Assembly: GCF_001884105.1 (NCBI RefSeq)
Contig: NZ_MACI01000017.1
Coordinates: 1-59,562, forward strand
Direction of reading: 5' to 3'
DNA length: 59,562 nucleotides
Origin: Bacillus luti
GTDB lineage: Bacteria > Bacillota > Bacilli > Bacillales > Bacillaceae_G
In this document: positions 17,356 to 27,208 of the stretch, piece after piece
Numbering within the stretch: the first letter of the stretch is position 1
Layout of the letters: the number at the start of each line of letters is the position of its first letter
The notes under the pieces: model-generated
What the model was told of the DNA's origin: nothing
Databases searched by the model: none
The model's input: the letters and a program-made list of their open reading frames with translations, nothing else
Position numbers and translations under genes: made by a program

Positions 17356-18222
17356 ATGTATATTAGTTCTACTTTAAAGAGTGAAAAGATTGCATCATTT
17401 ATAGCAAGTATGAATAAAGATGCTACTCATCATGTTGGTTATTGTGGAGATGAGAAAGAGGAGTTGTTACATACAATTCTTCATGATTTTTCTGATATAG
17501 GATGGGAAAGATCTTTTGTTGTTACTTATGAGGACAATAAAATAATTGGTGTATTGGGATTTGATATGGATGAAGTAAAGAAATGTGCGGAAATATGGGG
17601 ACCGTTTATTAAAGCAGAGAATTGGGAAGAGATTGCTTTACTTATGTGGAAGGAACTTATAGAAAAGGTACCGTTTCGTATTGAGAAATTTTATGGTTTT
17701 TATCATATGGAAAATAATAATTGTGCCAACTTGATGAAGAGTGTAAATGCTAAAGAACAAGATCGACATAGTATTTTCAGTTTAAGTAATAATATTGTGG
17801 GACAACGTATTATATATAATGTAGAAGAAGCTTTACCACAAGTATTTGAGCAGTTTATCTCTTTACACAATAATGTTTTTCCTAATACATATTACGAAGG
17901 AAATGAAATTATTGAACGTTTAAGTGATACGAATAAATTATTTGTAAGTGTGGAGAATGATAGGCTAGAAGGTTACGTATACGTTGAAGTAAATCCGGAG
18001 TTTCAAGAAGCGAATATCGAATTTATTGCAACTGCTGAAGAGAGTAGAGGGAAAGGTATTGGTGAGTGTTTATTACGAGCTGCAATTCAGCATATTTTTT
18101 CTTTTCAAGGGATGAGGGGAATAGAACTATGTTTGAATACGAATAATGAAGGGGCTATGAAATTGTACAAGAAAGTAGGTTTTGAGGAGAAGGCATGCTT
18201 ACAACACTATATAATAGAGTAA
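17356..18222 (+). CDS. GNAT family N-acetyltransferase (probable tandem GNAT)
   Basis: A 288-residue cytoplasmic protein. The C-terminal GNAT domain (about 150-285) has the acetyl-CoA-binding motif ESRGKGIGECLL (Q/RxxGxG/A) and a typical NTNNEGAMKLYKKVGFEE end. The N-terminal half looks like a second, degenerate GNAT fold with GVLGFDMDEV. The substrate cannot be assigned. ATG 17356 is preceded by GAAGGAGGAGAGG; the frame extends upstream to 17269 only through the preceding terminator, so the longer start is rejected. Monocistronic. Confidence 0.85.
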   Translation: MYISSTLKSEKIASFIASMNKDATHHVGYCGDEKEELLHTILHDFSDIGWERSFVVTYEDNKIIGVLGFDMDEVKKCAEIWGPFIKAENWEEIALLMWKELIEKVPFRIEKFYGFYHMENNNCANLMKSVNAKEQDRHSIFSLSNNIVGQRIIYNVEEALPQVFEQFISLHNNVFPNTYYEGNEIIERLSDTNKLFVSVENDRLEGYVYVEVNPEFQEANIEFIATAEESRGKGIGECLLRAAIQHIFSFQGMRGIELCLNTNNEGAMKLYKKVGFEEKACLQHYIIE

Positions 18223-18268
18223 AAACCCATTCGTATGAAAATTATATTTCATACGAATGGGTTTTATT
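18221..18268. terminator. Strong, probably bidirectional terminator
   Basis: 19-bp perfect stem AAAACCCATTCGTATGAAA with its complement and a 6-nt loop. T-rich flanks lie on both strands. It separates the GNAT gene from the convergent BCCT gene. Confidence 0.88.
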
Positions 18269-18351
18269 TAATTTACTTTGTCGCCCTCACTAATAATGGA
18301 TTCAGGACTAATTTGAGGACAAAATACTTTATTTACAAGAGGTGCTAATCG

Positions 18352-19902
18352 TTACATAACTTTTTTAATTTTTTGAGATACTTCTTTCGTTTGCGAATGA
18401 ACATCTTCTTTTCGCAGTTCTTTAAAGAGTGAAATAACCATAATAACGACTACGATAGAAAACGGTAGTGCTGCGATTATAGCTGCAATTTGTAGTGCAT
18501 TTAATCCTCCAGCTTGCAATAAAATAGCTGCAATTATCGCGATTGTTAATCCCCATATAAGTTTTAAACTATTTTTGGGTGATAAGCTTCCGTTACTCGT
18601 TTGCATAGAAACAACAAATGTTGCCGAGTCGGCAGAAGTAACGAAAAATGTGGCTACTAAAATTAATCCGATAATTGTTAAAAATGAAGAGAAGGGTAGG
18701 TGTGAAATAACAGCAAATAATCCAATCTCTGTACCATTTTTTGCAATTTCATCAGCTATGCCAAGCGATTGGAACATTTCCATATGGATAGCGGTGCCGC
18801 CAAATACTGCAAACCAAAATGTACAGATAAGAGTTGGGACTAATACAACTCCAAAAATAAATTCTTTTATTGTGCGCCCTTTAGAAATACGGGCGATGAA
18901 TGTACCGACGAATGGAGACCAAGAGATCCACCATCCCCAATAGAAAATAGTCCAATTTTCTATCCAAGAAGAAGATTTTTCATTAAATGCTCCTAAATTT
19001 AATCCCATACTAGGTAAAGCTCCAATATAAGAACCAAGTGTAGATGTGAAATATTTCATAATAAATACAGTTGGTCCTAAAAGTAAAAAGGAGACGAGTA
19101 AAATACCTGCAAGAGAGAAATTTAAGTTACTCAAATATTTAATCCCACGATCTAAGCCAGTTTGTGCACTTATTAAATATAAAACAGCGAAGATAGCGAT
19201 CAGTATGAGCTGTGTAAGTAAAGTGTTATGAATAGAAGGGAATAAATAGCTTAATCCTCCGGCAATTTGTTGAGCACCAATCCCAACAGATGGCACAATA
19301 CCGAATACTGTGGCTAAAACAGCTAAAATATCGACTGTTTTTCCGATAGGAGAATTTTTCGATCGATTAAATAAGGGAGTAACTGTAGCACCAATTGTGC
19401 TACCTTTTTGTTTGCGAAATGTGAAATATGCAATTGTTAAAGCAACCATTGCGTATAGTGACCATGGAAAGAGGCCCCAGTGGAAAAATGAATATTGCAT
19501 AGCGAGTTTGGCGCTTTCTTCTGTGCCTGCTTTTCCTGTTAATGGATCTGTAAAATGTGAAATCGGTTCAGTGATTCCGTAAAAGAGGAGTCCAATTCCC
19601 ATTCCTGCACCAAACAACATGGATAGCCAAGATGGATAACTATACTTTGGCTTTTCGCCATCTTTACCAAGACGAATAGAACCGTATTTAGAAAATGCTA
19701 AATAAGTGGCTAAAATAATCATTGTGGTCATAAGTAGAGAGTAAAACCACCCAAATTTGCTGAGGATAAACGAGTTTAAAGAAGATGTAACGCTTTGTAA
19801 ATCATAGCCTTGTATCCAACTTGCCGGGGTAATTCCCCATATGATGAATAATGTTGTTAGCAAGATAGAGATGTAAAATACACTGTTTTCTTTTTTTATC
19901 AT
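18352..19902 (-). CDS. BCCT family betaine/choline/carnitine transporter
   Basis: A 516-residue membrane protein with about 12 transmembrane helices. Family signatures are GAGMGIGLLFYGITEPISHF and the aromatic box region FYWGWWISWSPFVGTFIAR. These sodium-coupled carriers import quaternary ammonium compounds, chiefly glycine betaine, for osmoprotection (OpuD/BetL group). Substrate is inferred only at family level. The start is ATG 19902 behind GGGTGGGATT. An in-frame upstream extension to 19971 lacks a ribosome site. It is convergent with the GNAT gene and divergent from colA. Confidence 0.92.
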   Translation of the reverse strand: MIKKENSVFYISILLTTLFIIWGITPASWIQGYDLQSVTSSLNSFILSKFGWFYSLLMTTMIILATYLAFSKYGSIRLGKDGEKPKYSYPSWLSMLFGAGMGIGLLFYGITEPISHFTDPLTGKAGTEESAKLAMQYSFFHWGLFPWSLYAMVALTIAYFTFRKQKGSTIGATVTPLFNRSKNSPIGKTVDILAVLATVFGIVPSVGIGAQQIAGGLSYLFPSIHNTLLTQLILIAIFAVLYLISAQTGLDRGIKYLSNLNFSLAGILLVSFLLLGPTVFIMKYFTSTLGSYIGALPSMGLNLGAFNEKSSSWIENWTIFYWGWWISWSPFVGTFIARISKGRTIKEFIFGVVLVPTLICTFWFAVFGGTAIHMEMFQSLGIADEIAKNGTEIGLFAVISHLPFSSFLTIIGLILVATFFVTSADSATFVVSMQTSNGSLSPKNSLKLIWGLTIAIIAAILLQAGGLNALQIAAIIAALPFSIVVVIMVISLFKELRKEDVHSQTKEVSQKIKKVM

Positions 19903-20088
19903 AGAATCCCACCCTTGTTTAATAAAGTTAACAATTATATTAACCATAACAATTAAAAATTTAATTGTCAAAAAATTCGATTTTTATCGTATGTAAAATG
20001 ACAATTTAATCGCTATAGATTCATAATCATTGGAGTTTAGATAAAGGTAAGGGTGTTCACAGTATGTACAAAATATAAGAAGAAATAA

Positions 20089-20104
20089 TATGAAATATTG
20101 CATT
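20089..20104 (+). promoter_or_regulatory. PlcR box upstream of colA
   Basis: TATGAAATATTGCATT matches the PlcR consensus TATGNAN4TNCATA at every fixed position except the last. It lies 67 nt upstream of the colA start. PlcR-PapR is the quorum-sensing activator of extracellular virulence factors in the B. cereus group. Confidence 0.65.
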
Positions 20105-20170
20105 TTATATTGTTGTATATAGATTTTATGTTAAATTCGTGAATGGAATATTTGAATAGGGGGCAAGGAT

Positions 20171-23068
20171 ATGAACAAGAAATCAAAAATCAATAAAGTT
20201 ATGCTTAGCATTAGTACAATGGCTCTATCACTGGGGACAATTCAAACTCATGTATCAGCAGAAGAAAAGGTGCCATATAATGTATTACATTCGAAACCAG
20301 TTGGAATTGAAAAACCAGTAGATGAGATTGGACATGTTTCTAAAGTAGAGGAAACATTATCGTTTCAAGAACGGTTAAAAGTAGGAGACTTTTCGCAGCG
20401 ACCAGCATCTATTATGAAGAGCTCAGAAGTAAAGCAAGTTAAAGAAAGCTATTCAATGGCGGATTTAAACAAAATGAATAATCAAGAATTAGTTGAAACG
20501 TTAGGCAGTATTAAGTGGAATCAAATTACAGACTTATTCCAGTTCAATGAGGAAGCAAAGGCCTTTTATAAAGACAAAGGGAAAATGCAAGTAGTTATAG
20601 ATGAATTAGCTCATCGAGGTAGTACATTTACGAAAGACGATTCAAAAGGAATTCAAACGTTTACGGAAGTGTTACGTTCAGCTTTTTATCTGGCATTTTA
20701 TAATAACGAATTAAGTGAATTAAATGAAAGAAGCTTCCAGGACAAATGTTTACCTGCTTTAAAAGCAATTGCAAAAAATCCAAACTTTAAACTTGGTACA
20801 GATGAACAAGATACAGTCGTATCTGCATACGGAAAATTAATTAGTAATGCTTCAAGTGATGTTGAAACGGTTCAATACGCAGCTAATATTTTAAAACAAT
20901 ATAATGATAATCTTCATACGTATGTAGACGATCGTATGAAAGGACAAGCTGTATACGATATTATGCAAGGGATTGACTATGATATACAGTCTTACTTAAT
21001 TGAGGCTCGTAAAGAAGCGAATGAAACGATGTGGTATGGAAAAGTAGATGGGTTTATTAATGAAATAAATCGTATTGCTCTTTTAAATGAAGTAACACCA
21101 GAAAATAAGTGGCTCGTTAATAATGGAATATATTTTGCTAGTCGTTTAGGAAAGTTTCATAGCAATCCAAATAAAGGTTTAGAGGTTGTTACACAAGCAA
21201 TGCATATGTACCCGCGTTTAAGTGAGCCGTATTTTGTTGCAGTAGAACAAATTACAACAAATTATAATGGGAAAGATTATAGCGGGAATACAGTAGATTT
21301 AGAGAAAATACGTAAAGAAGGAAAAGAACAGTACTTACCAAAAACGTACACATTCGACGATGGATCTATCGTATTTAAAACAGGAGATAAAGTATCGGAA
21401 GAAAAAATTAAGAGACTATACTGGGCTGCAAAGGAAGTAAAAGCGCAGTATCATCGTGTAATTGGGAATGACAAAGCGTTAGAGCCAGGCAATGCAGATG
21501 ATGTATTAACGATAGTGATTTATAACAGTCCAGAGGAGTATCAGTTAAATAGACAACTGTATGGATACGAAACAAACAACGGTGGAATTTATATTGAAGA
21601 AACAGGAACATTCTTTACATATGAGCGCACGCCAGAACAAAGTATTTATAGTTTAGAAGAGTTATTCCGTCATGAGTTTACTCATTATCTACAAGGGAGA
21701 TATGAAGTTCCAGGTTTATTTGGAAGAGGAGATATGTATCAAAAAGAAAGATTAACTTGGTTCCAAGAAGGCAATGCAGAATTTTTTGCAGGATCTACTC
21801 GTACAAATAATGTAGTACCGAGAAAGAGCATCATTAGTGGATTATCATCTGATCCTGCCAGCCGTTATACAGCAGAGCGCACATTATTTGCTAAATATGG
21901 TTCTTGGGATTTCTATAATTACTCGTTCGCGTTGCAGTCCTACTTATATACACATCAATTTGAAACGTTTGATAAAATTCAAGATTTAATTCGTGCGAAT
22001 GACGTGAAAAATTATGATATATATCGTGAAAAGTTAAGTAAAGATCCTAAACTAAATAAAGAGTATCAAGAATATATGCAGCAGCTAATTGATAATCAAG
22101 ATGCGTATATTGTACCGGAAGTAGCAGATGATTACTTAGCTGAACATACACCAAAATCGTTAACAGCAGTAGAGAAAGAAATTAGTGATACGTTGCCGAT
22201 GAAAGATGCAAAAATGACAAAACATAGCTCCCAATTCTTTAATACATTTACATTAGAAGGTACGTATACAGGTAGTGTAACAAAAGGTGAGTCAGAAGAT
22301 TGGAACGCAATGAGTAAGAAAGTAAATGAAGCTTTAGAACAATTGGCACAAAAAGAATGGAGTGGCTACAAAACTGTTACAGCATACTTCGTCAATTACC
22401 GTGTAAATAGCTCAAATCAATTTGAATATGATGTAGTCTTCCACGGTATCGAAAAAGATGACGGAGAAAATAAAGCTCCAACGATTAATATAAACGGCCC
22501 TTATAATGGACTTGTAAAAGAAGGTATTCAATTTAAAAGTGATGGCTCAAAAGATGAAGATGGAAAAATCGTTTCTTATTTATGGGACTTTGGAGATGGA
22601 AGCACAAGTGCAGAGGTAAATCCAGTACATGTATATGAAAGAGAAGGTTCATATACAGTAGCTTTAAGAGTAAAAGATGATAAAGGGAAAGAGAGCAGAA
22701 GCGAAACAACGGTTACGGTTAAAGATGGAAGTTTAACAGAATCAGAACCAAATAATCATCCAGAGGAAGCAAATCGTATTGGGCTAAACACTACTATAAA
22801 AGGTAGCCTTATCGGCGGAGATCACACTGATGTTTATACATTTAATGTAGCATCAGCGAAAGATATCGATATTTCCGTTTTAAATGAGTATGGAATCGGG
22901 ATGACATGGGTGCTTCACCATGAAGCAGATATGCAAAATTATGCTGCTTACGGTCAAGCTCATGGAAATCATATAGAGGCAGAATTTAATGCAAAACCAG
23001 GTAAGTATTATTTGTATGTATATAAATATGATAATGGCGATGGAACGTACGAATTATCAGTAAAATAA
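20171..23068 (+). CDS. colA: Secreted collagenase ColA (peptidase M9)
   Basis: A 965-residue secreted zinc metalloprotease. The signal peptide ends at VSA (residue about 30). An M9 activator/N-terminal region precedes the catalytic domain with HEFTH at 501-505 and the downstream Glu ligand in WFQEGNAEFF (Glu533). A PKD domain (about 775-855; LWDFGDGST, YTVALRVKD) and a C-terminal pre-peptidase collagen-binding domain (about 860-965; ESEPNNHPEEAN, YYLYVYKYDNGDGTYEL) follow. It degrades native collagen. There is one PKD and one binding domain, the usual Bacillus layout. A near-perfect PlcR box suggests quorum control. Monocistronic. Confidence 0.96.
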   Translation: MNKKSKINKVMLSISTMALSLGTIQTHVSAEEKVPYNVLHSKPVGIEKPVDEIGHVSKVEETLSFQERLKVGDFSQRPASIMKSSEVKQVKESYSMADLNKMNNQELVETLGSIKWNQITDLFQFNEEAKAFYKDKGKMQVVIDELAHRGSTFTKDDSKGIQTFTEVLRSAFYLAFYNNELSELNERSFQDKCLPALKAIAKNPNFKLGTDEQDTVVSAYGKLISNASSDVETVQYAANILKQYNDNLHTYVDDRMKGQAVYDIMQGIDYDIQSYLIEARKEANETMWYGKVDGFINEINRIALLNEVTPENKWLVNNGIYFASRLGKFHSNPNKGLEVVTQAMHMYPRLSEPYFVAVEQITTNYNGKDYSGNTVDLEKIRKEGKEQYLPKTYTFDDGSIVFKTGDKVSEEKIKRLYWAAKEVKAQYHRVIGNDKALEPGNADDVLTIVIYNSPEEYQLNRQLYGYETNNGGIYIEETGTFFTYERTPEQSIYSLEELFRHEFTHYLQGRYEVPGLFGRGDMYQKERLTWFQEGNAEFFAGSTRTNNVVPRKSIISGLSSDPASRYTAERTLFAKYGSWDFYNYSFALQSYLYTHQFETFDKIQDLIRANDVKNYDIYREKLSKDPKLNKEYQEYMQQLIDNQDAYIVPEVADDYLAEHTPKSLTAVEKEISDTLPMKDAKMTKHSSQFFNTFTLEGTYTGSVTKGESEDWNAMSKKVNEALEQLAQKEWSGYKTVTAYFVNYRVNSSNQFEYDVVFHGIEKDDGENKAPTININGPYNGLVKEGIQFKSDGSKDEDGKIVSYLWDFGDGSTSAEVNPVHVYEREGSYTVALRVKDDKGKESRSETTVTVKDGSLTESEPNNHPEEANRIGLNTTIKGSLIGGDHTDVYTFNVASAKDIDISVLNEYGIGMTWVLHHEADMQNYAAYGQAHGNHIEAEFNAKPGKYYLYVYKYDNGDGTYELSVK

Positions 23069-23150
23069 GTGCTTTTCCAATGTATGTTTAACTTTACTTT
23101 TTGTGGAAAATAGTATATTATATAGATATATAATATATCGGTTATTTACT

Positions 23151-23214
23151 AGGAGGAGCCTGTCACAATAGGTTTCTCCTGTTCTTTTTTAGGGGCCTGT
23201 CTGACAGGCTTTTC
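23151..23214 (+). terminator. Two consecutive hairpins after colA
   Basis: AGGAGGAGCCT/AGGTTTCTCCT followed by T6 (23151-23190), then GCCTGT/ACAGGC followed by T4 (23195-23214). At least the first has terminator form. Confidence 0.7.
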
Positions 23215-23313
23215 TTTAAAGGTTAAATAACTGAAAATTATGAATGATAATCTTTGAAAGAGGTGGGGCATACACATAATAATAAGGGATTGTTTAAGGA
23301 AGGGGGATAAGAA

Positions 23314-23862
23314 ATGGTATTGTTTGGTTATCCACTTGAAACAATTTATTTATATGGATTTATTGTTGCTACTATACTTACTGTTATTTATATCTTTTTT
23401 GGAGATATATTTGAATCAATATTTAGTTTTGGAGGCGGATCAGTATCCGTCGTAACTTTATTACTTAGTTTCTTCGCCATGTTATGTGGATTAAGTTATA
23501 TAGGAGAATATTTATTTTCCTTTAATAGTATTATTATTTTCGCTGGTGCATGTGCTATATCTTTTGTTGGAGTTTTCATCATGAAAATACTAATTTTAAA
23601 ACCGATTGCAGAAGCAGAGCAAAATACCGTACAACGTATGGATGAGTTCATTGGTTGCAAGGGAGAAGTCATTACGACAATTCCTACAGAAGGGTTTGGT
23701 GAGGTATTAATTTCCTCCCAATTTGGAAGTAATGCAATCCCAGCTAAAACAGTTGGAAAAAAAGATATTTCACAAGGAACAGAGGTTATTATCGAGGGAG
23801 TTCAAGATGGTGTTTTACTTGTACAAAACATCGCTTATTCTTTAAAAAAACCAAAATTATAA
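23314..23862 (+). CDS. yuaF: NfeD-like membrane protein (YuaF type)
   Basis: A 182-residue protein with three or four N-terminal transmembrane segments (to about residue 100) and a C-terminal soluble OB-fold (GCKGEVITTIPTEGFGEVLI ... GTEVIIEGVQDGVLLV) typical of NfeD proteins. It lies 12 nt upstream of the flotillin gene and is surely co-transcribed. In B. subtilis YuaF associates with flotillin FloT in membrane microdomains. AAGGAAGGGGG precedes ATG 23314. I saw no clear sigma-W promoter in the upstream gap. Confidence 0.9.
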   Translation: MVLFGYPLETIYLYGFIVATILTVIYIFFGDIFESIFSFGGGSVSVVTLLLSFFAMLCGLSYIGEYLFSFNSIIIFAGACAISFVGVFIMKILILKPIAEAEQNTVQRMDEFIGCKGEVITTIPTEGFGEVLISSQFGSNAIPAKTVGKKDISQGTEVIIEGVQDGVLLVQNIAYSLKKPKL

Positions 23863-23874
23863 GGGGGAATTTAC

Positions 23875-25443
23875 ATGACGATTCCATTAATTATCGGTGG
23901 AGTATTACTCGCAATTTTAATTCTACTTATTTTAGTATTCATTACGAAGTATCGAACAGTTGGGCCAGATGAGGCGTTAATTGTTACAGGGAACTGGCTT
24001 GGTGGTGGAAAGAACGTTGTTACCACTGATGATGGAAAGAAGATTAAGATTATCCGCGGTGGTGGTACATTCGTAGTTCCAATTATGCAAAGAGCAGAGC
24101 CTTTAAGCCTATTAAACTACAAGTTAGAAGTAGGTACACGTGATACGTATACGAAACAAGGTGTACCGATTACAGTAAACGGTGTTTCTATTATTAAAGT
24201 AGGATCTACCATTGAAGAAGTTTCTACAGCAGCTGAACAATATTTAGGAAAAGAAACAGAAGAGTTAAAAATAGAAGCAAAAGAAGTTTTAGAAGGTCAT
24301 TTACGTGCGATTTTATCTTCTATGACAGTAGAAGACGCTTATAGTAATAGAGAGCAATTTGCTCAAAAGGTGCATGAAGTAGCTTCTACAGATTTAAAGA
24401 AGATGGGGCTTCGCATCGTTTCCTTTACAATTAAAGAAATCATGGATAAGAACGGTTATTTAGATGCACTTGGTCAGCCTCAAATTGCGACAGTTAAGCG
24501 TGATGCAACAATTGCGAATGCAGAGCGTGAAAAAGAAGCTCGTATTGAAAAAGCTCGTGCTGAAAAAGAAGCGAAAGAAGCTGAATACCAACGTGATGCC
24601 CAAATCGCTGAAGCTGAAAAACATAAAGAATTAAAAGTACAATCTTATAAGAGAGAGCAAGAACAAGCTCGCGCAGATGCGGATCTTTCTTACGAATTAC
24701 AACAAGCGAAAGCGCAACAAGGTGTTACAGAAGAGCAAATGCGCGTTAAAATCATTGAGCGTGAGAAACAAATTGAATTAGAAGAAAAAGAGATTGCGCG
24801 TCGTGAAAAGCAATACGATGCAGAAGTAAAGAAAAAAGCAGATGCAGATCGCTATGCTGTTGAGCAATCAGCGGAAGCAGAAAAAGTAAAACAAATTAAG
24901 AAGGCAGATGCGGATCAATATAAGATTGAAGCTGAAGCAAGAGCTCGTGCAGAAGAAGTGCGTGTAGAAGGTTTAGCGAAGGCGGAAATTGAAAAAGCGC
25001 AAGGTCAAGCAAAGGCAGAAGTACAAAAAGCACAAGGAACAGCGGAAGCAGATGTTATTAGGTTAAAAGGTTTGGCAGAAGCAGAAGCGAAGCAAAAAAT
25101 CGCAGAGGCGTTTGAATTATATGGGCAAGCCGCGATTATGGATATGGTTCTTAAAATGCTTCCAAGTTATGCGAAAGAAATTGCAAGCCCACTTAGCAAC
25201 ATTGATAAAATTACAGTTGTTGATACAGGCGGCGGTGGTAAGAATAGCGGCGCTGGAAAAGTGGCAGGATATGCGACTGATTTAATGGCAACAATGCAAG
25301 AAACGTTAAAAGCTTCTTCTGGTATTGATTTAAAAGAGCTATTAGAAGGATTTGCGGGCAAAGGTGCAGTACAGCAACTATCGAATGATAAACCTGTCGT
25401 ATCTGTTGTAGAAGATAAGGAAAAAGAAGTAGATAAAGAGTAA
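23875..25443 (+). CDS. floT: Flotillin FloT (SPFH domain protein)
   Basis: A 522-residue protein. One N-terminal hydrophobic hairpin (about 3-25) anchors it in the membrane. An SPFH/PHB domain follows (about 30-200), then a long heptad-rich coiled coil dense in EA, EK and AEA repeats (about 215-395), and a C-terminal tail (LPSYAKEIASPLSNIDKITVVDTGGGG). Flotillins scaffold functional membrane microdomains and influence membrane fluidity. It is the second gene of the yuaF-floT operon, with AAGGGGG upstream, and is closed by a strong terminator. The length is close to B. subtilis YuaG. Confidence 0.96.
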   Translation: MTIPLIIGGVLLAILILLILVFITKYRTVGPDEALIVTGNWLGGGKNVVTTDDGKKIKIIRGGGTFVVPIMQRAEPLSLLNYKLEVGTRDTYTKQGVPITVNGVSIIKVGSTIEEVSTAAEQYLGKETEELKIEAKEVLEGHLRAILSSMTVEDAYSNREQFAQKVHEVASTDLKKMGLRIVSFTIKEIMDKNGYLDALGQPQIATVKRDATIANAEREKEARIEKARAEKEAKEAEYQRDAQIAEAEKHKELKVQSYKREQEQARADADLSYELQQAKAQQGVTEEQMRVKIIEREKQIELEEKEIARREKQYDAEVKKKADADRYAVEQSAEAEKVKQIKKADADQYKIEAEARARAEEVRVEGLAKAEIEKAQGQAKAEVQKAQGTAEADVIRLKGLAEAEAKQKIAEAFELYGQAAIMDMVLKMLPSYAKEIASPLSNIDKITVVDTGGGGKNSGAGKVAGYATDLMATMQETLKASSGIDLKELLEGFAGKGAVQQLSNDKPVVSVVEDKEKEVDKE

Positions 25444-25448
25444 GATAG

Positions 25449-25485
25449 AAGGAACCTCTAGCATGTGCTAGAGGTTCCTTTTTGG
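25449..25485 (+). terminator. Terminator after floT
   Basis: 15-bp perfect stem AAGGAACCTCTAGCA/TGCTAGAGGTTCCTT, T5. Confidence 0.92.
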
Positions 25486-25597
25486 AATACATACAATACG
25501 ATACAAAGTAAAGAAACTCTGTCTTAATCATGGTATGATTACATAAACGTAAAAAACTGTATATTCTTAAAATTAAACTTTAGGAAATGTTAGGGGA

Positions 25598-27208
25598 ATG
25601 GTTTTGAAATTTAAAAAATTAAAACTACAACCGAGAATTATAATAACTATTAGTACACTTATCCTGGTTGTACTTCTGTTAACGAGTTATTTATTTTACT
25701 ACATATTATCAGAAACAGTAGAAGAGCAAATTGGCAAAAGAGCTTTGCATGTTGCGAAAACAGTTGCCGCTATACCAGAAATCCAGGAAGCTTTTCAAAA
25801 AGAAAATCCGGCTTCTATAATTCAGCCAATTGCAGAAAAAATTCGAATTGATACAGATGCTGATTTTATTGTAGTTGGAAATAAAGAAGGGATTCGCTAT
25901 GCGCATCCTAGGAAAGATAAAATTGGAGAAGCAATGGTTGGTGGAGATAACAAAGGAGTTCTATTAGAAGGGAAATCTTATGTTTCGAAAGCGACTGGAT
26001 CATTAGGGCCTTCATTACGTGGAAAAGTTCCAATCCGTAATCAGGAAAATGCAATTATTGGTGTAGTATCTGTTGGTTTTTCAATGGATGACATTCATGG
26101 AGCAGTAGAAGTGTATGGTAAGCGTGTGTTTTGGATTACAGTAATAGGTTTGTTAATTGGGATCATCGGCTCTATATATTTAGCTGGAAGTATAAAAAGA
26201 ATGATGTTTGGAATGGAACCAGAAGAAATTTCATCTTTATATGAAGAACATAGTACTGTCATTCAATCTGTACGTGAAGGGATTATTGTTATTGATCAAA
26301 ATGGCATGATTAGTTTAGTCAATCAAGCAGCTTATGATATTCTTTCACTAGATATACAACAAAACATTATTGGAGAATTTATTTTAAATGTAATTCCTAA
26401 TTCATCGATATTAGATGTACTACAAACTGGTGAAGAACAGTTTGATCGTCAATTAAATATAAAGGGGCAGGCTGTTATCGCTAATCGTCTACCTATTAAA
26501 GTAAATAATAAAGTAACTGGTGTTGTTTCGAGTTTACGTTTGAAGTCTGAAATGGATCAGTTAACTGCAGAGCTGTCTCAAACTAAGCAGTATACGGAAG
26601 CGTTACGAGCACAAACGCATGAATATAACAATCTTTTGTATACGCTTTCAGGTCTTATTCAATTAGAATCATATGAAGATGCTTTAGAGCTCATTCATAA
26701 GGAAACGGCAGTATATCAAGACTTTGTTCAATTCATTATGAAACGAATTCAAAATCCATGGCTAGGTGGAATTTTAATTGGATTTTATAATAGGGCAAGA
26801 GAGTTAAAGATTGATTTTGTATTAGATCGAGAAAGTAGTTTAGAAAAGTTAAGTCCACATATTGAGAGTAATTATGTTGTTTCTATTTTGGGGAATTTAA
26901 TTACGAACGCATTTGAAGCAATTGAAAGAAAGCAAGAGGATGATAAGAAAGTTAGAATGTTTGTAACAGACATCGGTGAGGAAATAGTAATTGAAGTGGA
27001 AGATTCAGGACAAGGGATTCAAGATGAAATCATTACAAGTATATTCTATAAAGGCTTTTCGACGAAAGAAGGAGAAAAGCGAGGATATGGATTAGCAAAG
27101 GTGAAAGAGTTAGTAGAAGATTTAAATGGAAGTATTGCAATCGAAAAAGGGGATTTAGGTGGTGCGTTATTTATTATTGCATTACCGAAAGAGAGAGGCG
27201 AATTGTGA
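25598..27208 (+). CDS. citS: CitA/DcuS-type sensor histidine kinase (CitS-like)
   Basis: A 536-residue sensor kinase. Transmembrane helices at about 14-36 and 172-195 flank an extracellular PAS-like ligand domain (EKIRIDTDADFIVVGNKEG ... GKVPIRN). A cytoplasmic PAS domain, a dimerisation helix with the phospho-acceptor His in LRAQTHEYNNLLY, and an ATPase domain (GNLITNAFEA, DSGQGI, GYGLAKVKELV) follow. The order with a CitT-like regulator and an opposing citrate transporter argues for citrate sensing. ATG 25598 lies only 2 nt after AGGGGA, and TTG 25604 would be better spaced; either start is possible. Confidence 0.88.
   Translation: MVLKFKKLKLQPRIIITISTLILVVLLLTSYLFYYILSETVEEQIGKRALHVAKTVAAIPEIQEAFQKENPASIIQPIAEKIRIDTDADFIVVGNKEGIRYAHPRKDKIGEAMVGGDNKGVLLEGKSYVSKATGSLGPSLRGKVPIRNQENAIIGVVSVGFSMDDIHGAVEVYGKRVFWITVIGLLIGIIGSIYLAGSIKRMMFGMEPEEISSLYEEHSTVIQSVREGIIVIDQNGMISLVNQAAYDILSLDIQQNIIGEFILNVIPNSSILDVLQTGEEQFDRQLNIKGQAVIANRLPIKVNNKVTGVVSSLRLKSEMDQLTAELSQTKQYTEALRAQTHEYNNLLYTLSGLIQLESYEDALELIHKETAVYQDFVQFIMKRIQNPWLGGILIGFYNRARELKIDFVLDRESSLEKLSPHIESNYVVSILGNLITNAFEAIERKQEDDKKVRMFVTDIGEEIVIEVEDSGQGIQDEIITSIFYKGFSTKEGEKRGYGLAKVKELVEDLNGSIAIEKGDLGGALFIIALPKERGEL

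Noticed and set aside
18575-18943. Plus-strand 122-codon frame
   Set aside because: Antisense to the BCCT transporter gene; the transporter frame is clearly the real one.
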